The position numbers and the translations under genes are program-made. Of a stretch of 64,000 nt of DNA, positions 35,785-48,024 are shown piece by piece. Under the pieces are notes generated by a model that was not told the origin of the DNA, made no database searches, and was given only the letters and a program-made list of their open reading frames with translations. Origin of the DNA: BOG-908 sp963751795 (GTDB taxonomy: Bacteria; Pseudomonadota; Alphaproteobacteria; Acetobacterales; Acetobacteraceae); the NCBI GenBank assembly GCA_963751795.1, contig CAVVVI010000004.1, forward strand, positions 124,001-188,000, in the 5' to 3' direction. Numbering within the stretch: position 1 is the first letter of the stretch; the number at the start of each line of letters is the position of its first letter.

Positions 35785-36859
35785 CCCGGCGATCGGCCGC
35801 CGCGCCCTGCTCGCGGGTGCGGCCGCCACCCTGGCCGCCGCACCCGAACCCACGCTGGCCCAGCGCGCGGCAGCCCGCGGCCTGCAATTCGGCAGCGCGG
35901 TATCCGCCACGCTGCTGGCCACCGACCCGGCCTACGCCGCCCTGGTCGCGCGGCAATGCAGCATCCTGGTACCCGAGATCGAAGCCAAATGGGCCGCCAC
36001 CGAACCGCAGGAGGGCCGGTTCGACTTCGCGCGGCTCGACGCCGTCATGGCCTTCGCCCGCCGGCACGCCATCGCGGTGCGCCTGCACAACCTGGCCTGG
36101 GGCGTCTACAACCCGCCTTGGCTGGCCCCCGCCCTGGCCGAGGGCCGCGCGGCCGCCGTGCTGGCCCGCCACATCGCCGCCGTGGCCGGGCGCTACGCCG
36201 GCCAGGTGGCTGCGTGGGACGTGCTGAACGAGCCCAGCGACCCGCGTTGGAACCGCGCCGACGACCTGGTCGAGATCGGCTGGAAAAAGGCGCTCGGCGA
36301 CGGCTACGTCGATCAGGCCTTCGCCGCCGCCCACGCCGCCGATCCGCACGCCACGCTGTTCATCAACGACGATCTGCTGGAATACGACGACCCCGCCGGA
36401 CGCGCCAAGCGCGCGGCCTATCTGCGGCTGATCCCCCGCCTGCTCCGCCGCGGCGTGCCCCTGGGCGGCTTTGGCCTGGAAGCGCATCTGCGGCCCGAGC
36501 GCCCGTTCGCGCCCGCCCCGTACCGCGCCTTCCTGCGCGAGCTGGCCGGCATGGGGCTGGTGATCCACGTCACCGAACTCGACATCACCGACCGCACGCT
36601 GCCGGCCGCCCTGCCGCAGCGCGATGCGGCCCTGGGCGCGCTGTGCCGCGCCTACCTCGCCACCACGCTGGACGAGCCGGCCGTGCGCGCCGTGCTCACC
36701 TGGGGGCTGTCGGCCGGCCATAGCTGGCTGGCGACCGATCCCGAGATGCGCCGCACCGATGGCCTGCCGCCGCGCGGCCTGCCGTACGACGCGCAGCTGG
36801 CGCCTACGCCGCTCTGGCAGGCGATCGCCACCGCGCTGGACCGCGCGCCGGCACGCTAG
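35768..36859 (+). CDS. GH10 endo-1,4-beta-xylanase, probably Tat-exported
   Basis: The start is GTG 35768, overlapping the permease stop by 17 bp. The 363-residue protein begins with a twin-arginine-type signal (IGRRALLAGAAATLAAAPEPTLA), then a GH10 TIM barrel. Motifs are FDFARLDAVMAFARRH, VRLHNLAWG, WDVLNEPSD (acid/base Glu at about 146) and HVTELDITD (nucleophile Glu at about 261), both catalytic glutamates present. GH10 enzymes cut beta-1,4-xylan and related glycans. Length fits a single-domain enzyme with no binding module. Pairing with an amino-acid-type permease is odd; the substrate may not be xylan. It may act in the periplasm or outside the cell. Confidence 0.9.
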   Translation: MNPNSSPAIGRRALLAGAAATLAAAPEPTLAQRAAARGLQFGSAVSATLLATDPAYAALVARQCSILVPEIEAKWAATEPQEGRFDFARLDAVMAFARRHAIAVRLHNLAWGVYNPPWLAPALAEGRAAAVLARHIAAVAGRYAGQVAAWDVLNEPSDPRWNRADDLVEIGWKKALGDGYVDQAFAAAHAADPHATLFINDDLLEYDDPAGRAKRAAYLRLIPRLLRRGVPLGGFGLEAHLRPERPFAPAPYRAFLRELAGMGLVIHVTELDITDRTLPAALPQRDAALGALCRAYLATTLDEPAVRAVLTWGLSAGHSWLATDPEMRRTDGLPPRGLPYDAQLAPTPLWQAIATALDRAPAR

Positions 36860-36931
36860 CCCACCGCGCCGCGGTTGCACCCGCGCGCCGCATCGCCAAT
36901 CTGGCACCATACCACCGCAGAGAGCGCCGCC

Positions 36932-37627
36932 ATGCCCGCCACCGACCGCACCATCCTCCTCGCCGGCGCCAGCCGCGGCCTCGGCCTGGGCCTCGCGGCC
37001 GAATATCTCGGCGACGGCTGGCAGGTGATCGCCACGGCCCGCGCGCCGGAGCGGGCGGAGGGGCTGGCCAAACTGGCCGCCCAGCACCCCGGCCAACTCA
37101 CGATCCTGCCGCTCGACGTGGCCGATGCCGCCAGCGTGGCCGCACTGCCGGCCCAGCTTGCCGGCCGCAAGCTCGATGTGCTGTTCGTGGTCGCCGGCAT
37201 TTCCACCAGCTCCAACGTGCCGGCGCACCAGGCCGCCCAGGCCGACGTGGCGCGCGAGTTTATCACCAACGCCACCGGCCCGATCGCGCTGGCCGAGGCG
37301 CTGGACGCCAATCTGGCGCCGCAGCACACGGTGGCTTTCATGACCTCCATCCTGGGCAGCATCGCCAGCAACGCCGGTGGCGGCATGGAGCTGTATCGCG
37401 CCAGCAAGGCGGCGCTGAACATGCTGGCGAGCTGCTACGCGCTGCGCCACAAGGCCGCGCCCGTGCTGCTCATCCACCCGGGTTGGGTGCGCACCGAGCT
37501 GGGCGGCCCGAACGCGCCGGTGGACGTGGCCACCAGCGTGCGCGGCATGGCCAAGCTGATTGCCGAGCACGGCAAAAAGGCCGGGCTCGCCTACCTCGAC
37601 TATCAGGGTAATCGCCTGCCCTGGTAG
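36932..37627 (+). CDS. Short-chain dehydrogenase/reductase (SDR)
   Basis: The 231-residue classical SDR begins TILLAGASRGLGLGLAAEYL, a nucleotide-binding variant with A where T is usual in TGxxxGxG. Other motifs are LPLDVADAASV, VLFVVAGIS (in place of NNAG), a substrate-loop Ser in FMTSILGSIAS, and the catalytic YxxxK in YRASKAALNM. HPGWVRTELGGPNAPVD is the conserved cofactor-side loop. It would be a cytosolic NAD(P)-dependent reductase of unknown substrate. It follows the xylanase gene by 72 bp and may belong to the same unit. Confidence 0.9.
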   Translation: MPATDRTILLAGASRGLGLGLAAEYLGDGWQVIATARAPERAEGLAKLAAQHPGQLTILPLDVADAASVAALPAQLAGRKLDVLFVVAGISTSSNVPAHQAAQADVAREFITNATGPIALAEALDANLAPQHTVAFMTSILGSIASNAGGGMELYRASKAALNMLASCYALRHKAAPVLLIHPGWVRTELGGPNAPVDVATSVRGMAKLIAEHGKKAGLAYLDYQGNRLPW

Positions 37628-37729
37628 CGGGCCGGGCGCCCTGCGGCGGCGCTTCGGCGTGGTCGCAGGCCCCCCTTCCTTTCCGTTAGTTAAGCCCCGA
37701 AACCCCGCTTGCCCTGCTACCAGACCATC

Positions 37730-38769
<1,040 letters not shown>

Positions 38770-38773
<4 letters not shown>

Positions 38774-39180
38774 GCCTGGCCGACACCCACAGCTACACGA
38801 CGCGCGTCTATTACGCCGACACGGATGCCGGCGGGGTCGTCTATCACGCCAACTACCTGGCCCTGGCCGAGCGCGCGCGGACCGAATCGATGTACGACGC
38901 CGGCACCCCGCATGCCGAGATGCTGACCCAACATGACCGTCAATTCATGGTGCGCCGCGTCAATCTGTCGTATCTGCGCCCCGCCCGGTTGGACGACATG
39001 CTGACCATCACAACTCGCGCGCTGAGCGAGACGGCCGCCACGCTGACATTGCGCCAGGATTTCGCCCTGGCCGACGGCAGCGCGGTCGCCACGCTGGACG
39101 TGGAGCTCGTCTGCGTCTCGGCGTCCACCGGCCGGCCCACCCGCATCCCGCCACGCTGGCGGGGCCATTCTGCTCGATAG
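38770..39180 (+). CDS. ybgC: Tol-Pal-associated acyl-CoA thioesterase YbgC
   Basis: The 136-residue hotdog-fold thioesterase starts at GTG 38770 inside the RuvB stop (GTGA). The motif VYYADTDAGGVVYHANYLALAERARTE has the catalytic Asp of DTDxxGVVYHxNYL and the conserved Glu of the AERARTE helix. HDRQFMVRRVNLSYLRPARLDD completes the family signature. YbgC hydrolyses acyl-CoA or acyl-ACP thioesters and in gammaproteobacteria is part of the tol-pal operon. Here it lies directly before tolQ. Confidence 0.93.
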
Positions 39181-39188
39181 GAGATCCC

Positions 39189-39901
<713 letters not shown>

Positions 39902-39905
<4 letters not shown>

Positions 39906-40030
39906 AGGAAGGAAGCAGTCCTTTTTTGCTGCAGCACCCGCGCCTGGCCGGTGACGCCGAAGCGGCTGTGCCGGCGCAGGGGCAAAAGCTTTTTGCTTCT
40001 TTCTTGCAAAAAAGAAGGCGTTCTTTCTGA
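39902..40030 (+). other. Short frame bridging tolQ and tolR, containing a hairpin repeat
   Basis: An ATG at 39902 overlaps the tolQ stop (ATGA), and its stop overlaps the tolR start (TGATG). The 42-codon frame between them is open throughout. The product (MKEGSSPFLLQHPRLAGDAE, then a basic end) looks like no known protein, and its last third is the hairpin repeat at 39983-40018. It may simply keep ribosomes moving from tolQ into tolR, a coupling role rather than a functional peptide. Whether it is translated is unknown. Confidence 0.4.
39983..40018 (+). repeat. Hairpin repeat copy 1, upstream of tolR
   Basis: CAAAAGCTTTTTGCTTC, then the inverted repeat CTTCTTTCTT-GC-AAAAAAGAAG (39996-40017, one mismatch). 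It ends 12 bases before the tolR ATG. The 3' arm AAGAAGG resembles a Shine-Dalgarno sequence. Confidence 0.75.
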
Positions 40031-40464
40031 TGGCCGGCGGACTGATCGGCCCCGGCGGCCGCAACGGCCGCGGCCGCTACCGTGCGATGGCCGACATCAA
40101 CGTCACCCCGCTGGTGGACGTGATGCTCGTGCTGCTGATCGTCTTCATGGTCACCGCGCCCATGCTGACCAGCGGCATCAACGTCGATCTGCCCAAAACC
40201 AACGCGCAGCCGCTCAGCCAGGATACCACGCCCATCACCGTCAGCCTCACCGCCGATGGCCGCGTGCATCTGGGCGACCAGGACGTGGACCCGGCCGATC
40301 TGGTGGGCCGCCTGTCGGCCGCGGCCGGCAACGACCTGACGCGCCGCATCCTGGTGCGCGGCGACCGCACCATCCCCTACGGCCAGGTGACGCAGGTGAT
40401 GGCCACCATCGCCCAGGGCGGCTTCACCAAGGTTGCGCTGCTGGTGCAGCAGCCCACGCAGTAG
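40030..40464 (+). CDS. tolR: TolR, inner-membrane subunit of the Tol-Pal system
   Basis: The 144-residue protein begins at the ATG of a TGATG overlap with the bridging frame. It has MADINVTPLVDVMLVLLIVFMV, the ExbD/TolR transmembrane helix with the proton-carrying Asp at about residue 32, and a periplasmic C-terminal domain ending FTKVALLVQQ. ILVRGDRTIPYGQVTQVM is typical. It forms the stator with TolQ. A conventional ribosome site is missing except for the purine-rich 3' arm of the hairpin repeat just upstream. Confidence 0.93.
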   Translation: MAGGLIGPGGRNGRGRYRAMADINVTPLVDVMLVLLIVFMVTAPMLTSGINVDLPKTNAQPLSQDTTPITVSLTADGRVHLGDQDVDPADLVGRLSAAAGNDLTRRILVRGDRTIPYGQVTQVMATIAQGGFTKVALLVQQPTQ

Positions 40465-40471
40465 CCGCCGC

Positions 40472-41452
40472 ATGCGGACCGGCATGTCACGCGCGGCGAC
40501 GGTTTCGGGGGGCCTCCACCTCCTGATCCTGCTCGCGCTCATCCTGGTCATCCCCGCCCCGCCACCGCCCCCGCCGCCGCCGGACGACGCGATGGAAGTG
40601 GAGTTCGACGGCACCGCCGCGCGCGCGCAGAAATCCGACGCCCACGGCAAAGTGGCCGCCCAGACCGAATCCGACACGCCCACCGACGAGAACGCGGCCC
40701 TGGCGCCGCCCAAGCCGCAGCCGATCGAGACCGCGCCGCCGCCCCCGCCGCCGCCACCGCCGCCGCCCACCCCGGCCACCTCGGTGGTCAAAACGCTGGA
40801 AAGTGCGAAGCTGCCGCCGCCGGTGCCCGATCGCGAAGCCATCGCCGTCAAGCCACCGCCGCCGATGAAGCTGGCAGCCACCCCGCCGCCGGTGCCGATG
40901 CCGGCCGAGGTACCGCCCAAGAAGCCGGTGAAGGAAGCCGTCGAGCACGCCAAGCCGATGGACACGGTGCGCCACCAGCCGAACCTGACGAAGAACCCGG
41001 CGCCCGACACCAGCAGCCTGCTCAACACGCTGGCCGCCTTCCAGGCCGACCAGAAGCAGACCCGCGCGCCCACCCACACCTACAACCCGTCGCGCGGCGG
41101 TGCGCGCAATGCCGGCGGCCAGGCGCATGGCAGCCCGCACGGCTCGCTCAGCGAGGGCCAGGCCAAGACGATCGGCCAGTCGGTCCGCCGCTGCTTCTCG
41201 GAAGACACCGCAGCCAAGGACTACGCCACCTTCACCACGCTGATGACGGTGACCGTGGATGCGACGGGCGAGGTGCACGACGTGAAGCTGGCGCCCGAGG
41301 CGCAGGCCCGCGCCGGCGCCGACCCGATCTACCGCGCCTTCGCCGAGCGCGCCGAGCACGCCGTGCTCGATCCGCAATGCGCGCATCTGCCGCTGCCGCC
41401 CAACATGCTGGGCCAGCCCGCCCAGCAATTCACCTTCCGCTTCATCCCCTGA
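40472..41452 (+). CDS. tolA: TolA-like energy-transducing protein with TonB-type C-terminus
   Basis: From ATG 40472 the product has 326 residues; MSRAATVS four codons later is an alternative start. A single N-terminal helix (GGLHLLILLALILVIPAP) precedes a long Pro- and Ala-rich periplasmic linker with long polyproline runs (about residues 30-150). The final 80 residues form a TonB/TolA C-terminal domain (TLMTVTVDATGEVHDVKLAPEA to the aromatic end FTFRFIP). TolA links the TolQR motor to Pal and TolB across the periplasm. The linker is proline-rich rather than the Ala/Lys helix of enterobacterial TolA, as is usual in alphaproteobacteria. Confidence 0.88.
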   Translation: MRTGMSRAATVSGGLHLLILLALILVIPAPPPPPPPPDDAMEVEFDGTAARAQKSDAHGKVAAQTESDTPTDENAALAPPKPQPIETAPPPPPPPPPPPTPATSVVKTLESAKLPPPVPDREAIAVKPPPPMKLAATPPPVPMPAEVPPKKPVKEAVEHAKPMDTVRHQPNLTKNPAPDTSSLLNTLAAFQADQKQTRAPTHTYNPSRGGARNAGGQAHGSPHGSLSEGQAKTIGQSVRRCFSEDTAAKDYATFTTLMTVTVDATGEVHDVKLAPEAQARAGADPIYRAFAERAEHAVLDPQCAHLPLPPNMLGQPAQQFTFRFIP

Positions 41453-41463
41453 GGAGCCTCATC

Positions 41464-42816
41464 ATGCTGCGCGACCCCCTCTCCGGCTTCTCCGTCCCAC
41501 GCCGCGGCCTGCTCGCCGGCATGGCCGGCCTGCTCGCCGCCGGCCCGGCCGTGGCCCAGGTGCCGCTGGCCGGCGGCGCGCCCGCCTCCAACCAGCCGAT
41601 CATCGATGTGCCGGGCGCCCAGCGTAACCCGATCCCCATCGCCGTCACCGGCCTGGCCGGCGGCCCGGGCGGCGTGGATATCGGCGGCGTCATCAATGCC
41701 GATCTCGGCCGTTGCGGCCTGTTCCGCCCGCTGGACCAGGGTGCCGCGGCACCCGCCGGCACGCCCGATTTCGGCGCGTGGAAATCGACCGGCGCGCATG
41801 CGCTGGTCACCGGCCAGGTCACCGGCACCGATCCGCTGCGCGTCGAATTCCGCCTGTGGGACGTGCTGCAGGGCACCCAGATCCAGGGCACCGCCTACAC
41901 CACCTCGGCGGCCAACTGGCGCCGCATCGCCCACATCATCGCCGACGTCATCTACGAGCGCCTGGTGGGCGAGAAGGGTTATTTCGACACCCGCATCGTC
42001 TACGTCGCCAGCACCGGCCGCCGCGGCAGCCAGACCAAGCGGCTGGCCATCATGGACCAGGACAGCGCCAACAACCGCATCCTCACCGACGGCTCCTGGC
42101 TGGTGCTGACCCCGCGCTTCAACCCGGTGCGCGACCAGATCGCCTTCATGAGCTACGCCTCCAACCGCCCGCGCGTCTACCTGTTCGACCTCGGCAGCGG
42201 CCGCCAGAGCACCTTCGGCGAGTTCGAGGGCATGAGCTTCGCGCCGCGCTTCTCGCCGGACGGCGCCTCCTGCATCCTCTCGGTCACCCGCGGCGGCGGC
42301 TCGGACATCTTCGTGGTCGATACCGCCAGCCACGCGGCGCGCCGCCTCACCAGCTCGGGCAGCATCGACACCAGCCCCTGCTACTCGCCGGACGCCAGCC
42401 AGATCGTCTTCAACTCCGATCGCGGCGGCGACCAGCAGCTCTACGTCATGGGCGCCGGCGGCGGCGGCGCGCGCCGCATCAGCTTCGGCCACGGCCGCTA
42501 CGGCACGCCGGTGTGGTCGCCGCGCGGCGACCTGATCGCCTTCACGCGCCTCTCCGGCGGCACGTTCGCAATCGGTGTCATGGCGCCCGACGGCTCGGGC
42601 GAGCGCATCCTCTCGGAGAGCTTCGCCGTGGAAGGCCCCACCTTCGCGCCGAACGGCCGCGTGCTGATGTTCTGGCGCGAGACGCAGGCGCGCGACAGTT
42701 CGGGCAGCGGCTTCTCCTCGCGCCTGGTCTCGATCGACATCACCGGCTTCAACGAGCGGCAGGTGCCCACACCTACCGACGCCTCCGACCCTGCATGGTC
42801 GCCGCTGAATGCCTGA
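41464..42816 (+). CDS. tolB: TolB, periplasmic beta-propeller of the Tol-Pal system
   Basis: From ATG 41464 (GAGGAGCC upstream) the protein has 450 residues. A twin-arginine-like signal (VPRRGLLAGMAGLLAAGPAVAQ) precedes an N-terminal domain (PIPIAVTGLAGGPGG; INADLGRCGLFRPL). A six-bladed propeller follows with repeated TPRFNPVRDQIAFMSYA, APRFSPDGASCILS, SPCYSPDASQIVFNSDRGG and TPVWSPRGDLIAFTR blades. TolB binds Pal and the TolA C-terminus in the periplasm. Length and order are standard. It is the last gene before the 216-bp gap ahead of pal. Confidence 0.94.
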   Translation: MLRDPLSGFSVPRRGLLAGMAGLLAAGPAVAQVPLAGGAPASNQPIIDVPGAQRNPIPIAVTGLAGGPGGVDIGGVINADLGRCGLFRPLDQGAAAPAGTPDFGAWKSTGAHALVTGQVTGTDPLRVEFRLWDVLQGTQIQGTAYTTSAANWRRIAHIIADVIYERLVGEKGYFDTRIVYVASTGRRGSQTKRLAIMDQDSANNRILTDGSWLVLTPRFNPVRDQIAFMSYASNRPRVYLFDLGSGRQSTFGEFEGMSFAPRFSPDGASCILSVTRGGGSDIFVVDTASHAARRLTSSGSIDTSPCYSPDASQIVFNSDRGGDQQLYVMGAGGGGARRISFGHGRYGTPVWSPRGDLIAFTRLSGGTFAIGVMAPDGSGERILSESFAVEGPTFAPNGRVLMFWRETQARDSSGSGFSSRLVSIDITGFNERQVPTPTDASDPAWSPLNA

Positions 42817-42916
42817 ATGCGATGCCGGCGGCAGACGAACGTTGCGCACGCCGCCGGCAGAACGCCGCCCATACTGTGCCCTGTACATGAACTCGCGCCC
42901 ATGACCGTTTCGATGC

Positions 42917-42946
42917 TTGACCGTGACAGAAGCGTAAATGTATTTG
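42917..42946 (+). promoter_or_regulatory. Possible sigma-70 promoter for pal
   Basis: TTGACC at 42917-42922 and TATTTG at 42941-42946 are separated by 18 bases in an otherwise geneless 216-bp gap between tolB and pal. The local sequence is less GC-rich than its surroundings. It would give a 5' leader of about 80 bases. This is a visual match only. Confidence 0.4.
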
Positions 42947-43032
42947 CATCGCACCGCGGCAACGATCGGGCGCTTCGGTCGTTACACGCCTGGTCGACAC
43001 CTGACGCACCGCAACACAGGAACATAAACCCT

Positions 43033-43536
43033 ATGAAGATCAAATACATCGGCGCAATCGCCGCCGTTTCGCTGCTGGCCGCCTGCGCCCACAAGCCGGA
43101 TGCCGTGACGTCGAACAACACCGGCACGGGCTACAACTCGGGCGGCGCCAGCAGCGGCCCGATCGGCGGCAGCCAGGACGACCTCGTCGCCAATGTCGGC
43201 GACCGCGTGTTCTACGAGCTGAACTCCTCCACCCTGACCGACGCCGGCCAGACGACGCTGTCCAAGCAGGCGAGCTGGCTGCAGAAATACCCCAACGTCA
43301 GCGTCCAGGTCGCTGGCAATTGCGACGACCGTGGCACCGAGGAATACAACCTCGCCCTCGGCCAGCGCCGCGCCAATGCCGCTAAGGACTTCCTCACCGC
43401 CAAGGGCGTCTCGTCCAGCCGCATCACCACGATCAGCTACGGCAAGGATCGCCCGACTGCGCTGGGCGACGACGAGCAGTCCTGGTCGCAGAACCGCAAC
43501 GCCATCACCTCGGTGAAGTCCGGCCCGACCTCGTAA
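43033..43536 (+). CDS. pal: Pal, peptidoglycan-associated outer-membrane lipoprotein
   Basis: The 167-residue lipoprotein has a lipobox AVSLLAAC (Cys at residue 18) and a Ser/Gly-rich linker. The OmpA-type peptidoglycan-binding domain runs from about 60-160: DRVFYELNSSTLTDAG, VQVAGNCDDRGTEEYNLALGQRRANAAKDFL and YGKDRPTALGDDEQSWSQNR. The meso-DAP-binding Asp and Arg positions are conserved; the usual EGHCD is AGNCD. Pal anchors the outer membrane to peptidoglycan. A strong terminator-like hairpin follows at 43607. Confidence 0.95.
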   Translation: MKIKYIGAIAAVSLLAACAHKPDAVTSNNTGTGYNSGGASSGPIGGSQDDLVANVGDRVFYELNSSTLTDAGQTTLSKQASWLQKYPNVSVQVAGNCDDRGTEEYNLALGQRRANAAKDFLTAKGVSSSRITTISYGKDRPTALGDDEQSWSQNRNAITSVKSGPTS

Positions 43537-43606
43537 GGGGCCTGTCGCGCGTAAGCCGGCCACGGCCAGGCCGGCTGTCCTGCGGTGTTGTTCGACAGCG
43601 TGAGGT

Positions 43607-43630
43607 CCGGAGCCTAGGCTCCGGGCTTTT
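43607..43630 (+). terminator. Rho-independent terminator after pal
   Basis: A perfect 18-base palindrome CCGGAGCCTAGGCTCCGG (43607-43624) is followed by GCTTTT. The stem is GC-rich with a minimal loop, and the T run is short. It sits 70 bp after pal and 30 bp before cpoB, so it may separate or attenuate transcription between them. Confidence 0.7.
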
Positions 43631-43660
43631 CGTTTGTCCGCCGCCCTGGGGAACCTGACG

Positions 43661-44527
43661 ATGCACATCCGCGCCCATTTGCTGTTCGCCGCCGCCCTCG
43701 CCTGCACCGCTCTCCCGGCCGCAGCACAGGTGGAGACGCGCGAGGGCATCGCGCTGCAGAACCAGATCGCCGAGCTGCGGCAGGAGCTGCAGATCATGCA
43801 GCAGAACCAGCAGGGCGGCGGCCAGGCGCCATCCAATCTGGGCCCGCCGCAGGGCTACCAGCAGCAATATCAGGGCCCGCCCTCCGGCGGCGGCGGCGAT
43901 GCCGCAGCCGAGCTGGTGGTTCGGGTCTCCGCACTCGAGGAGCAGAATCGCGCGCTGCAGGGCAGGGTGGACGACCTGACCAACCAGCTGCAGCACGTGC
44001 AGGCGGACCTCACCAAGCAGATCGGCGACCTCGCCTTCAAGCTGGGCCAGGCGCCCGCCAGCGGCGCGCCTTCCGCCGAGCCCGCGCCCGAGCGCGCACC
44101 CGAGCGCAGCGCCGCCACGGTAGCGCCGCGCACGCCGGCTGCCCCGGTGCGCCGCACGCCCGAACTCGCCCTGCGCGAAGGCAACGCGGCCCTGGCCCGG
44201 CGCGACTACGCCGCCGCCGAGGCCGCCGCACGCGAGGCGCTCGCCAGCCGCAGCCCGCGCGGCACCGATGCGCAGTTCCTGCTGGCCCGCGCCGAAGCCG
44301 GCCAGCACGACTACAAGCAGGCCGCGGCCGATTTCTTCCAGGCCTACAACCACGCGCCGCGCGCGCCCACGGCGCCGGTCGCCCTGCTCGGCGTCGCCAA
44401 CACGCTGATCGCGCTGAACGACAGCCGCGATGCCTGCCAGGCCCTGGCCAAGCTGACGGCCGAGTTCCCCAACGCCGCGAAAACCGGCGTCGCCGCGGCG
44501 CGCAAGCGTGCCGCCTGCGGGCGCTAG
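43661..44527 (+). CDS. cpoB: CpoB (YbgF), Tol-Pal-associated periplasmic TPR protein
   Basis: From ATG 43661, with GGGGAA upstream, the protein has 288 residues; an in-frame TTG at 43634 is less likely. It has a signal peptide (LLFAAALACTALPAAAQ) and a coiled-coil N-terminal region (LQNQIAELRQELQIMQQNQQ; VRVSALEEQNRALQGRVDD). A Pro/Ala linker and three TPR-like repeats at about 165-285 follow (ALREGNAALARRDYAAAEAA; FLLARAEAGQHDYKQAAADF; VANTLIALNDSRDACQALAKL). CpoB coordinates peptidoglycan synthesis with Tol-driven constriction. Confidence 0.93.
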   Translation: MHIRAHLLFAAALACTALPAAAQVETREGIALQNQIAELRQELQIMQQNQQGGGQAPSNLGPPQGYQQQYQGPPSGGGGDAAAELVVRVSALEEQNRALQGRVDDLTNQLQHVQADLTKQIGDLAFKLGQAPASGAPSAEPAPERAPERSAATVAPRTPAAPVRRTPELALREGNAALARRDYAAAEAAAREALASRSPRGTDAQFLLARAEAGQHDYKQAAADFFQAYNHAPRAPTAPVALLGVANTLIALNDSRDACQALAKLTAEFPNAAKTGVAAARKRAACGR

Positions 44528-45842
44528 GCGCACCGCAGCGCCGCCGCCGCCGCGCCACGGCGGCACCGCTCCGCCGATCGGCGCCGGCGAATTCGCCGGC
44601 CTCATGCAGCGCCTCGGCCCCTGGGGGCCGCGCGTGGCCGTGGCCGTCAGCGGCGGCGCCGACAGTCTCTGCCTCGCCTGGCTCACCCGGAATTGGGGCA
44701 CCGCGCTCGGCCTCATCGTCGATCACGGCCTGCGCCCGGGCTCGGCCATCGAGGCCGACCGCACCGCCGCCCGCCTCGCCGGCTTCGGCATGCCGTCGCA
44801 CACGCTGCGCCTGGCCGGGCTCGCAACCGGCCCCGGCCTGGCCGCCCGCGCCCGCCAGGCCCGCTACGCTGCGCTCACCGGCGCCTGCCGGGCCGCCGGC
44901 CTCGTCGATCTGCTGCTCGGCCACCATGCGGGCGACCAGGCCGAAACCGTGTTGATGCGCGCCGAAGCCGGCAGCGGCCCGGATGGCCTGGCCGGCATGG
45001 CGGCCATCGTCGAGCAGCCGGATCTCCGCCTGCTCCGCCCGCTACTGGCCATGCCCCCCGCCCGGCTGCGCGCCACGCTGCTGAAAGCCGGGCTCAGTTG
45101 GGAGGAGGACCCGTCCAACGCGGCGCAAGCGGCGCTGCGCACCGGATTGCGGCAACGGCTCGCGGCCGATCCGCCGCTCGCCCGGCAGCTGCTCGCCCGC
45201 GCCGCCGCCGCCGCCGCCGCCCGCACCGCCCAGGCCGGCCCGCTCGCCGCTATCCTGGCGCAGCGCGCGAGCCTCTACCCGGAAGGCTACGCGCTGCTCA
45301 CCCCCGGCGCGCTGCCCCCGGAATGCCTGGCCGCGCTGCTCCGCGCCCTCGGCGGCCGCGCCTACCCGGCCGCAGCGGCCTCGCTGGCCCGCCTGGCCGC
45401 CGCACCCGCCCCGGCCACGCTGGGCGGCATCCGCCTGCTGCCGGCCGGCCGGCTCGGGCCGGGCCTGCTGCTGGTGCGCGAGCCCGCTGCCATCGGCCCC
45501 GCCATCCCCGCCACCGACGGCGCGCTGTGGGACGGCCGGTTCCGCCTGCACGCGCCCGCGCCGCTGCCGCCCGGCCTCACCATCGCCGCACTCGGTGCCC
45601 GGGCGGCCGCCTGGCGCGCCGCCTCCGGCCTGCCGGAAGTCGTGCTGCGGTGCCTGCCCGCGCTGTGGCAGGGCAGCGCGCTCTGGGCCGTGCCCGCGCT
45701 CGCCCACCTCGCGCCCCACGCCGAATTTACGGGATGGACAAATGCCGGCCCCAGGCTGACGCTGTGTCCGCCCCAGGCAGTCGCAGGCGCGGCCTGGGTG
45801 GGGGATGCGCAACTCTGCGGGACGCACCATGTCGCAGGGTAG
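44508..45842 (+). CDS. tilS: tRNA(Ile)-lysidine synthase TilS
   Basis: The GTG at 44508 overlaps the cpoB end by 20 bp; ATG 44604 (MQRLGPWGPR) is another possible start. The N-type ATP pyrophosphatase motif VAVAVSGGADSLCLAW is followed by LIVDHGLRPGSAIEA, LLGHHAGDQAETVLMR and LRPLLAMPPARLRATLL, all TilS landmarks. The rest is Ala/Arg-rich and poorly conserved, as usual. TilS makes lysidine at C34 of tRNA-Ile(CAU), letting it read AUA, and is essential. The tilS-ftsH order is common. Confidence 0.93.
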   Translation: MPPAGARRTAAPPPPRHGGTAPPIGAGEFAGLMQRLGPWGPRVAVAVSGGADSLCLAWLTRNWGTALGLIVDHGLRPGSAIEADRTAARLAGFGMPSHTLRLAGLATGPGLAARARQARYAALTGACRAAGLVDLLLGHHAGDQAETVLMRAEAGSGPDGLAGMAAIVEQPDLRLLRPLLAMPPARLRATLLKAGLSWEEDPSNAAQAALRTGLRQRLAADPPLARQLLARAAAAAAARTAQAGPLAAILAQRASLYPEGYALLTPGALPPECLAALLRALGGRAYPAAAASLARLAAAPAPATLGGIRLLPAGRLGPGLLLVREPAAIGPAIPATDGALWDGRFRLHAPAPLPPGLTIAALGARAAAWRAASGLPEVVLRCLPALWQGSALWAVPALAHLAPHAEFTGWTNAGPRLTLCPPQAVAGAAWVGDAQLCGTHHVAG

Positions 45843-45945
45843 ATAACGCGGACAGCCTGGCGGCACCCTATGATCGGGTGGCCAGGCTCAGGCCGGATTA
45901 TATGGATGTACGCGGACCCGCGGGTTCGCCTGGGACTGGGACGCA

Positions 45946-47868
<1,923 letters not shown>

Positions 47869-47882
47869 GTCGTAAGCGAGGC

Positions 47883-47917
47883 CTTCTTTTTTGAAAAAAA
47901 GAAGCAAAAAACTTTTG
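47883..47917 (-). repeat. Hairpin repeat copy 2 (inverted), downstream of ftsH
   Basis: Read on the minus strand this is CAAAAGTTTTTTGCTTC followed by the same hairpin arms as copy 5. It lies 15 bp after the ftsH stop and faces copy 3, so the two can form a long inverted repeat over 47883-48012. Confidence 0.75.
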
Positions 47918-47982
47918 CTCTGTTCGCTCGCCCAGAGTGGCGGTTTTACCCGGCGCTTTGCGCGGCTGCGGACAAGGCAACG

Positions 47983-48012
47983 GTTTTTTGCTTCTTTTTT
48001 GCAAAAAAGAAG
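47983..48012 (+). repeat. Hairpin repeat copy 3, upstream of folP
   Basis: GTTTTTTGCTTC leads into the stem CTTCTTTTTT-GC-AAAAAAGAAG (47991-48012). It ends 12 bases before the folP TTG start, with AGAAGG of the 3' arm as the only purine-rich sequence that could act as ribosome site. Confidence 0.75.
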
Positions 48013-48024
48013 GCCTTCCTTCCT

